Assembly (NCBI GenBank): GCA_903879825.1 | Contig: CAIRND010000509.1 | Location: forward strand, 1-5,427 | Source: an uncultured Geobacteraceae bacterium | Lineage (GTDB): Bacteria > Desulfobacterota > Desulfuromonadia > Geobacterales > Pseudopelobacteraceae | Direction: 5' to 3' | Length of the DNA: 5,427 nt | Part shown: in pieces, positions 1 through 4,678 of the stretch | Layout: each line of letters begins with the position of its first letter | Position numbering within the stretch: the first letter of the stretch is position 1 | Made by a program: the position numbers and the translations under genes | Notes under the pieces: model-generated | Seen by the model: only the letters and a program-made list of their open reading frames with translations | Database searches by the model: none | What the model was told of the DNA's origin: nothing

Positions 1-374
1 GCAGGTCCTCCCAACTCGTCCGCTATCTGGGCCAGTACCGCCTCAAAAGGGAAACTCGGCACATTGTCCTGCAGTTTTTCAAGTTCCCGTACAAAAGCTT
101 CTGGTATTACATCAGGCCGGGTTGAAAGAATCTGACCTAATTTGATAAAGGTCGGGCCGAGCTCTTCCAAGGCAAGACACATCCGCTCCGCGGCCGTGAG
201 CCGGGCGATATGGGGGAGTGATCGACGGAAAAGCTTTCGGCTTCGTACCACCAGATCGGCAAGACCAAGCATCTCGAGAATTTGATCGAAACCATATGTA
301 CTGAGCACACGAACAATGTTCAGGTAGCGCTTGATACTGCGGATATTGCGGTTGAAGCTCAGCACGTTATGCAT
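1..374 (-). CDS. ubiB: UbiB/ABC1 (AarF) family atypical kinase, N-terminal part (truncated by window edge)
   Basis: The first 124 codons are visible; the rest lies beyond the left edge. The protein starts MHNVLSFNRN and carries the ABC1-family N-terminal signature: ELGPTFIKLGQ (residues 71-81, with the invariant KxGQ at 78-81), then STRPDVIP (84-91) and LEKLQDNVP (98-106). In this family the KxGQ motif packs over the ATP site and gives atypical kinase/ATPase behaviour. Known members support ubiquinone synthesis or lipid homeostasis at the inner membrane; the nucleotide-binding and C-terminal membrane segments would be outside the window. The start is the ATG at 374-372, only 3 nt after the stop of the upstream small gene. 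It has no strong Shine-Dalgarno of its own, so translational coupling is likely. If the host uses menaquinone rather than ubiquinone, the substrate pathway differs from that of E. coli UbiB. Family assignment is firm; the pathway is inferred. Confidence 0.93.
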   Translation of the reverse strand, partial: MHNVLSFNRNIRSIKRYLNIVRVLSTYGFDQILEMLGLADLVVRSRKLFRRSLPHIARLTAAERMCLALEELGPTFIKLGQILSTRPDVIPEAFVRELEKLQDNVPSFPFEAVLAQIADELGGP

Positions 375-377
375 ACG

Positions 378-674
378 CTAGTTATTACGCTGAGATTCCA
401 ATTCCTCAACCCGCTTGGAAAGCAGGTCAAATTCATCACGGGAAACCAATCCCAATCGTTCAATAACTTTCTTGACTTCAACTTCTGCCATCTCGCTAAT
501 TTTCTCCCTACTTTCATTCGCAATGGCCTGAATCCTGTCCATTAGTTGCTTTCCCTCTTCCTCGCTCAGCTTGAAGCGCTCTTTCATTTCTGCCACCAAC
601 TCTTCGGTTTTTTTCCGGGTGATGGCCGCAACACCGATTGTCGTCATAACCGCTTTTTCTAACAGTTCCAGCAT
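378..674 (-). CDS. Small phasin-family / UbiK-like coiled-coil protein, first gene of the ubiB operon
   Basis: This is a 98-residue, charged, almost wholly helical protein. I chose the ATG at 674 (MLELLEKAVM...) over the upstream in-frame ATG at 704 because a near-perfect Shine-Dalgarno, GGGAGG, sits 7 nt before it; the ATG at 704 has none and lies inside the promoter. A short hydrophobic, Gly/Ala-containing stretch (about 8-19) is followed by long amphipathic helices. The C-terminal segment LGLVSRDEFDLLSKRVEELE (74-93) is a heptad coiled coil. Small proteins of this type in related bacteria are usually named phasin or 'polyhydroxyalkanoate synthesis regulator' (COG3937-like). The C-terminal motif also resembles that of UbiK, the coiled-coil accessory factor of ubiquinone synthesis (LVSREEFD followed by a helix ending in LE). 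Being directly upstream of ubiB favours a role tied to quinone or lipid over one in polymer granules, but that is inference. Confidence 0.8.
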   Translation of the reverse strand: MLELLEKAVMTTIGVAAITRKKTEELVAEMKERFKLSEEEGKQLMDRIQAIANESREKISEMAEVEVKKVIERLGLVSRDEFDLLSKRVEELESQRNN

Positions 675-690
675 GGCTATACCTCCCGTT

Positions 691-720
691 ATTATAAACG
701 TCACACGTAAGAGCTGTCAT
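691..720 (-). promoter_or_regulatory. Sigma-70-type promoter for the coiled-coil protein-ubiB operon
   Basis: On the minus strand, ATGACA (720-715; 5 of 6 to TTGACA) is followed after 18 bp by a perfect TATAAT (696-691). Transcription would start near 684, giving a leader of only about 10 nt that barely includes the GGGAGG ribosome site (686-681), so the true start may be a few bases further upstream. The spacer contains a small dyad, ACGT-CAC-ACGT (698-708). Motif match only; not tested. Confidence 0.6.
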
Positions 721-734
721 ACGGACGACCAGAC

Positions 735-752
735 ATGCGTCACCTGACGCAT
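735..752. promoter_or_regulatory. Perfect 18-bp dyad, candidate operator between two divergent promoters
   Basis: ATGCGTCA-CC-TGACGCAT is a perfect inverted repeat with 8-bp arms and a 2-bp centre. Its centre is about 60 bp upstream of the predicted minus-strand start and about 50 bp upstream of the predicted plus-strand start. Both are normal positions for a homodimeric activator, or for a repressor acting on both sides. I do not recognise the arm sequence as the site of a specific regulator. Confidence 0.5.
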
Positions 753-756
753 ACAC

Positions 757-786
757 TTGTCATGCCAAGCATTATTTGGATATTAT
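757..786 (+). promoter_or_regulatory. Sigma-70-type promoter reading into the gene-free region before the 866-910 terminator
   Basis: TTGTCA (757-762; 5 of 6 to consensus) is followed after 18 bp by TATTAT (781-786; 5 of 6). A start near 793 would give a transcript that ends at the terminator about 118 nt later, with no convincing gene inside. The presence of a matching terminator on the same strand strengthens the call. Confidence 0.45.
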
Positions 787-792
787 TGAGTT

Positions 793-910
793 ATGTTCGC
801 TTGTTACGAGGATAACGGGTGGGAGTTGCCGTTCGGCATGAAGCAATCTATTTTGATGTATAAGCGTAACGTGCCTAAAAAACAGGAGTTTTAGGCACGT
901 TACTTTTTTT
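793..910 (+). ncRNA. Putative unannotated small RNA (about 118 nt)
   Basis: The limits are inferred from the plus-strand promoter at 757-786 and the intrinsic terminator at 866-910; the 5' end is approximate. Within it, TGCC-GTTC-GGCA (827-838) can form a small tetraloop hairpin. An A/U-rich single-stranded linker (about 839-865) and the terminator stem with its U7 tail follow. That layout (5' hairpin, A/U-rich linker, terminator with U tail) is common in trans-acting bacterial small RNAs. An 18-codon frame from ATG 838 to TAG 894 is present but its GGGAG is 12 nt away, so a coding role is doubtful. I find no match to a riboswitch or RNA class that I know. Neither flanking gene is on this strand, so the terminator is not explained by a known gene. 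Confidence 0.4.
866..910 (+). terminator. Strong Rho-independent terminator, plus strand
   Basis: A perfect 15-bp stem pairs GTAACGTGCCTAAAA (866-880) with its complement (889-903) around the 8-nt loop AACAGGAG, followed at once by T7 (904-910). On the minus strand the T-run becomes an A-run in front of the stem, and what follows (GCTTATACATC) is not a U tract. The element is therefore directional and would not work as a classic intrinsic terminator for AOR, although the same hairpin could protect the 3' end of the AOR mRNA, 73 nt past its stop. Confidence 0.85.
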
Positions 911-975
911 ACCTGCAGCACCGTTTGTTACATTTGGAGTTAACCTGTCCTATGTCGTTGAAAACATGCCGCAAC

Positions 976-2820
976 TCATTCCTGTGGCAACAGTCCATCC
1001 AACTCCGGCTCGAATATTTCCCATACTCTTTTTTGAAGTTCTGCAATAAATTCCGGATGGGTAATGTTTGGCAGCTTGATGTTCGGGTTCGGCCTCTCCC
1101 ACACTTCGGCGGGTAGCGTGTATTCAGCCTTTTCATATCCCTGCCGCAACTCCAGAGCGAGTCCGCGAAGGAAAGCCCTGCGCACAGAAGCGGCCAGGTT
1201 TTCTATGGTTATGTCCAGACCAAACTCGCTCTTGAGGCAATCCACCACCATCTGGGTGCAGATACCCTTGGTAATATCAAAAAACTTGCACAGACCGATC
1301 ATGTCAAAACCGACAATCTGCAGCTTGTCCCTGGTGATACCCTGGACCCACGACTCCATATCCGACTTCCCCTCACGGGTAAGAAGACCGTATGTTCCCA
1401 TCGACATATGCCCACCGGCAATTGCCCAGGCATACCCCGGGTTGGTTTCAGGCTGGTAGGCCGCTATTTCCAAACCCTTGACATGATAGGCGTAGGAGGT
1501 CTCACCGGTACTTTCAGAAAGGCGCTTGGAACCCCGCCCAATTTCCGGGAGATTCCCCAAACCGGCCTGTGTGATAAGCTCCTTTATTTTTGCGTACTCG
1601 CCAAAAACGGCACCATTCAACAGAGGCCGTTCAGGGTGTCTCTCATTGTAAGCGAGAAGGTAGGAGACCGTCACCCCGAGGGAAATGGAGTCCATTCCGT
1701 AATTATCACATGTATGTATCAGGCTGGCGGCCTGTGCGGCGTCATGGAGGCCTATATTGGTGCCGAGAAGATTGAGCGGTTCATAATCGAACTTGGCCAG
1801 AAACCTGCCCACGCTACCGTCTTCACTCTTTTCATGAACATTGTTATGGCAGGTGATACCGCATCGATAACAGGCTTCCGATTTAATCACGAATTGTTTT
1901 TCCACATGTTCCCGAAACAGCTTCTCCGGCTCGTTGTTTCCCTGAGGTCGAAAGTTGTTAACCGGTACAGCATGAAACGTCTGGAGGACATCGTACGCAG
2001 CCCACGTCCCACCTCCGCCACCACGACTGATTGGCAGAAGTCGGCCCGCCCCACCCCCCTTGACGACATTGATATTGACCTTCTTAACCTCAGGTGTAAG
2101 GGGTTTTATCTTATCGCTGCTTTGGGCCACCAGAGCGAGAAGGTTTTTGTAGCCCATGAGACTGCCCATGCCGCCGCGACCGGCAAAACGCATTTTGTCC
2201 TCACCGGACTTGAGCTGGTTATCGGTTGACAGCGCTACCGCGCCCATATAGACATTCTCCCACTGTTCGCCGGCCTGACCAATCGCAGCAAAGTGGGCAC
2301 TGCCATACTCCTTGTGCAGAGCCATAATTTTTTCGTGGGTGGAAAGACCGAGCAGATGATCGGCCGGTTTCAACTCCACCAGCGGGCCCTCCGCCGTTTC
2401 CCTGATGACAGCATAGACCGGTGTTGTGGAGCGGTTCTCAAAAATCAGCTCGTCCAGGCCGGTCCACTTTAATTTAGCACCGAAATTGCCGCTACCGGTT
2501 GACCACATGGCTGCCGGCAAACTCTTTTTTGACTCTTTGAGTGGGCTGTAGCCGGAGAAATAGGTGCGCAACCCAGTCATGGCACTGCTGCCGGTTAAAA
2601 GCCCGGTATTGACTATCAGCGGATTCTCTTCGCAATAGGCGTGGTTGATATTTCGTTCAGCCAGAATCTGGAATGAACGGCCAAATCCCCCCAGAACGTC
2701 CTCCAGATTGCGACAAGGGACATCTTCCCGATGGATTTTACCGCTTCTTAAATCTACCGTACAACGCGAATAGAGCACTGACGACGGTTCAGACGCTGGA
2801 TCAGATGTGAACGATTTCAT
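976..2820 (-). CDS. aor: Tungsten/molybdenum-bispterin aldehyde:ferredoxin oxidoreductase (AOR) family enzyme
   Basis: This 614-residue protein (Pyrococcus AOR has 605) is a cytoplasmic enzyme expected to interconvert aldehydes and carboxylic acids with ferredoxin, using a W- or Mo-bispterin and one [4Fe-4S] cluster. Visible family marks are: LGGFG near the N-terminus (43-47); NTGLLTG and SGYSPL (71-77, 89-93); AGRGGMGSLMG (213-223), a pterin/cofactor-loop motif; cluster ligands C317, C320, C324 (CYRCGITC) and C511; and the two pterin-binding motifs DNYGMD (372-377) and DMIGLC (506-511). E347 and H471 are plausible counterparts of the active-site Glu and His of the Pyrococcus enzyme. The ATG at 2820 is supported by AAGGAG 9 nt upstream. 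It lies 63 nt after a MoaD-like carrier gene, a frequent AOR partner. A Gly-rich loop (255-271) and an atypical C-terminus set it apart from the best-known AORs, so substrate and metal are not predicted. Confidence 0.95.
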   Translation of the reverse strand: MKSFTSDPASEPSSVLYSRCTVDLRSGKIHREDVPCRNLEDVLGGFGRSFQILAERNINHAYCEENPLIVNTGLLTGSSAMTGLRTYFSGYSPLKESKKSLPAAMWSTGSGNFGAKLKWTGLDELIFENRSTTPVYAVIRETAEGPLVELKPADHLLGLSTHEKIMALHKEYGSAHFAAIGQAGEQWENVYMGAVALSTDNQLKSGEDKMRFAGRGGMGSLMGYKNLLALVAQSSDKIKPLTPEVKKVNINVVKGGGAGRLLPISRGGGGGTWAAYDVLQTFHAVPVNNFRPQGNNEPEKLFREHVEKQFVIKSEACYRCGITCHNNVHEKSEDGSVGRFLAKFDYEPLNLLGTNIGLHDAAQAASLIHTCDNYGMDSISLGVTVSYLLAYNERHPERPLLNGAVFGEYAKIKELITQAGLGNLPEIGRGSKRLSESTGETSYAYHVKGLEIAAYQPETNPGYAWAIAGGHMSMGTYGLLTREGKSDMESWVQGITRDKLQIVGFDMIGLCKFFDITKGICTQMVVDCLKSEFGLDITIENLAASVRRAFLRGLALELRQGYEKAEYTLPAEVWERPNPNIKLPNITHPEFIAELQKRVWEIFEPELDGLLPQE

Positions 2821-2883
2821 ACGGTATCACTCCTTGCTTGAGACAAAAGTGGCTCTCTGCAGAGAAAAGACTGTTTTTCCGAA

Positions 2884-3108
2884 CTACCCTCCATCTATGA
2901 AGGGCAATAAACATACGGTATCACCATCAACCAGTACGTCTTCAACGCCTGCATGGATTTCATTAATAAGCACGGTTCCAAGAAGATGAGTGGGGATTCG
3001 GAGTTCATCTACGACCTCACGCACACATATTCCTGAGGGATACTCCCTGACTGCGTCTTTAAAACGGTCGATTTTAAATATTCCAACCAGTTTTATCGTT
3101 ACATTCAT
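2884..3108 (-). CDS. MoaD/ThiS-family ubiquitin-like sulfur carrier paired with AOR
   Basis: This complete 74-residue beta-grasp protein ends in the diagnostic diglycine (LLPFIDGG, residues 67-74) immediately before the TAG stop. In MoaD proteins that C-terminus is adenylated and converted to a thiocarboxylate, which MoaE-type synthase uses to build the pterin dithiolene of Mo/W cofactors. Other family features are the hydrophobic first strand (MNVTIKLVGIF), the VREVVDELRIP helix region (29-39), and VLINEIHAG...VLVDGDTVCLLPF (46-70), where carriers typically show an N-x-x-...-L-x-D-G-D-x-V pattern. The ATG at 3108 has GAGGG 7 nt upstream. It lies just before AOR on the same strand, so it probably serves AOR cofactor assembly rather than general molybdopterin supply; no MoaE or activating enzyme is in the window. 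ThiS-like activity is possible but less likely in this setting. Confidence 0.9.
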   Translation of the reverse strand: MNVTIKLVGIFKIDRFKDAVREYPSGICVREVVDELRIPTHLLGTVLINEIHAGVEDVLVDGDTVCLLPFIDGG

Positions 3109-3122
3109 TACTGACCCTCAAT

Positions 3123-3164
3123 AAAAAAAAGTGACGCGGCTATCGCTGCCATCATCGTGATGGC
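3123..3164 (-). terminator. Possible weak terminator or attenuator between the DUF4403 gene and the carrier-AOR genes
   Basis: One base past the DUF4403 stop codon, a perfect 7-bp hairpin (GCCATCA-TCG-TGATGGC, 3148-3164) can form. A T8 run follows on the minus strand at 3130-3123. The stem and T-run are 17 nt apart and the intervening sequence forms only a mismatched stem, so this is not a textbook terminator. It could still be a pause, partial terminator or attenuator. I see no clear promoter between it and the carrier gene start at 3108. Confidence 0.35.
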
Positions 3165-3165
3165 A

Positions 3166-4467
3166 TTATTTCAAACTGATGCCGGATTCACCTTGAATCG
3201 TAGCCTGAAGCGCCAAGCGATCATTGGCTACGGTAGCCTCACCAAGCGACAGTGATGTAACTGCTCCGGAAAGTTCAATATTATCAGCAAGCTTAATTTT
3301 TGCAAGAGCGGCAGATGCTTTAAGGCGAACACTTTCAAGCTGGCTCACGATCGTAGTATTGAGTTTTTCTTTGATCACATTACGGATGGTACCGTTGAAT
3401 AACCACCCGCCTACCCCAATCATAAAACCGGTATGTCTGGTATCAAACTCGATATTATCAAAGGTAAGCGAGTTACTCTGGGCGTTGTATACCGGCTTGG
3501 CAACCAGCGTCAATTCGCCCTCAAAGTCACCAGTCGCGGCTAAATCAATAACGAGTCTGCCGCCATCCCCTTTCAAACTGAAGCTCCGAACGGTAATTTT
3601 CTTTTCGTCTCCAAACGTTTGATTAAGCAGAATCGGATTGAGCGCCGCCGCAAGATCAGCAAAGAAAATATTTGCGGCAAGCTGGATATGAAACTGTTTA
3701 GTGAAGCCAGCAAGCGGACTAATCGGCGGCAACGGCTTAACAGGTGACGACAGCGGTTTCGGCCCGACAACTATTTCTGCTGCCGTAACGAGACCAACGG
3801 AGACACGAAGTCGATTATTTGCAGCGGACAGCGGACTCATGACGATCTTCTCCGGGGATAATTTCAACCATGCGCTGAAATTTTTATCAACGAGTACGGG
3901 GGTGAATGCATCGCGCCACAGGGGCGAAATTTTATCGCGAAGTTTCACCGTCTCATTTAGTTTATTATCGATAATAGGGGCCAGAAGTTTCTGCACAGGC
4001 AGCGTCGCGCTCTCAACAAGGCTTTTCGGCTTAAGCGTTATCATACCAAGTCGAAGCGAATCCGTAAGTCCTTCAGAGAGGCCGGTATAATACAGCTCAG
4101 TTTTCAGACGCCAGTCCGGCATAACGGTTATTTTTGCCCGAAAGCGAAGGTCCGTCCTCAGTGGACTTGTAGTATACATTCCATACCCGAACGACACCTG
4201 AACAGGAATTGAAAGGTTAACATAATCGTTTGAAGCCGTTACGACCACCGGCCCATTTCGCATTATTTCGACAGAGCTTCCGAAGCTGCCTTGCCCCTTG
4301 TACAGATCTTTATTTATTGAGCGGTTCAAGATATTTGCAAGGTCCACCGTCGAAGCTTCGACCTGAATATTGATTGTGGAAGACGGCGCCACGGCATCAG
4401 CCGCTTCGCAAAGAGATGAAGCAAAAATCACGAGCAACAAACTGGTAATAAACCGAATCTTAAACAT
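3166..4467 (-). CDS. Secreted DUF4403-family protein of unknown function
   Basis: A 433-residue protein with a classic Sec signal: MFKIRF, a hydrophobic core (7-17), and a likely signal-peptidase I site near CEA|AD (20-24). C20 is not in a proper lipobox (it is preceded by SSL), so a lipoprotein is unlikely; the mature protein is probably periplasmic or outer-membrane associated. The body is beta-rich, with few charged clusters and no catalytic motif that I can identify. It matches the DUF4403 pattern by its opening TINIQVEAS block and overall length. A related block recurs at 259-276, suggesting two homologous halves joined by a Pro-rich linker (239-251, PLSSPVKPLPPIS). The start ATG at 4467 has only a weak ribosome site (GGAAAAG very close to the ATG, GGGGG further off). 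It lies 57 nt upstream of the carrier-AOR genes on the same strand, but differing location argues for a separate job. The role is unknown. Confidence 0.8.
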   Translation of the reverse strand: MFKIRFITSLLLVIFASSLCEAADAVAPSSTINIQVEASTVDLANILNRSINKDLYKGQGSFGSSVEIMRNGPVVVTASNDYVNLSIPVQVSFGYGMYTTSPLRTDLRFRAKITVMPDWRLKTELYYTGLSEGLTDSLRLGMITLKPKSLVESATLPVQKLLAPIIDNKLNETVKLRDKISPLWRDAFTPVLVDKNFSAWLKLSPEKIVMSPLSAANNRLRVSVGLVTAAEIVVGPKPLSSPVKPLPPISPLAGFTKQFHIQLAANIFFADLAAALNPILLNQTFGDEKKITVRSFSLKGDGGRLVIDLAATGDFEGELTLVAKPVYNAQSNSLTFDNIEFDTRHTGFMIGVGGWLFNGTIRNVIKEKLNTTIVSQLESVRLKASAALAKIKLADNIELSGAVTSLSLGEATVANDRLALQATIQGESGISLK

Positions 4468-4678
4468 ACTTTTCCAAACCCCCGCGTGTAGTTTTTTTTA
4501 CGATACTGCAGCTTCTGATAAGATTGATAGCACATTGTAATGGCAATTTCACGCGAAACCCGCAGAGCGCTATGCTGTCGCCTGTTGATCCCGGCACTCA
4601 CCTGTGCCTCTCGGAATCCCTTGAGTTTATCAACTAATACGATTATATTTCGCCGATATTTTTCTTATAAGGAATGTT
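4468..4678. other. Divergent intergenic region between the DUF4403 gene and ptsP
   Basis: These 211 bp hold the ptsP promoter (4621-4649) and ribosome site (AAGGA, 4669-4673). A small inverted repeat GGCAC-N6-GTGCC (4593-4608) could be an operator or a leader hairpin. I find no convincing -10/-35 pair on the minus strand for the DUF4403 gene. A T8 run (4492-4499) has no stem before it, so I do not call it a terminator. Confidence 0.5.
4621..4649 (+). promoter_or_regulatory. Sigma-70-type promoter for ptsP
   Basis: TTGAGT (4621-4626) is followed after exactly 17 bp by TATATT (4644-4649). The start would be near 4656, giving a leader of about 23 nt that carries the AAGGA ribosome site. Position and spacing are both what a housekeeping promoter should show. 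Confidence 0.55.

Noticed and set aside
675..704. Upstream ATG at 704 as the start of the small coiled-coil protein
   Set aside because: It falls in the promoter spacer and has no ribosome site, whereas the ATG at 674 has GGGAGG at ideal spacing.
838..894. 18-codon frame (MKQSILMYKR...) inside the putative small RNA
   Set aside because: The only ribosome-site-like GGGAG is 12 nt from the ATG, and the stop lies within the terminator stem. A leader-type peptide cannot be excluded but the support is too weak for a CDS.
866..903. Bidirectional terminator for AOR
   Set aside because: On the minus strand the stem is followed by GCTTATACATC, not a T-run, so intrinsic termination of AOR transcripts here is not supported.
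1408..2229. Long plus-strand open frame (273 codons) antisense to AOR
   Set aside because: It lies wholly inside the AOR gene on the other strand, has no family-like motifs and no ribosome site; it follows from codon use of the real gene.
3224..3622. Plus-strand frames antisense to the DUF4403 gene (also 3701-4090)
   Set aside because: They are low-complexity Ser-rich translations of the antisense strand with no ribosome site; shadows of the real gene.
4593..4608. Sigma-54 promoter before ptsP (GGCAC...GTGC)
   Set aside because: The GG-to-GC spacing is 11 rather than the strict 10, and the TTGC element is missing; it is better read as a small inverted repeat.
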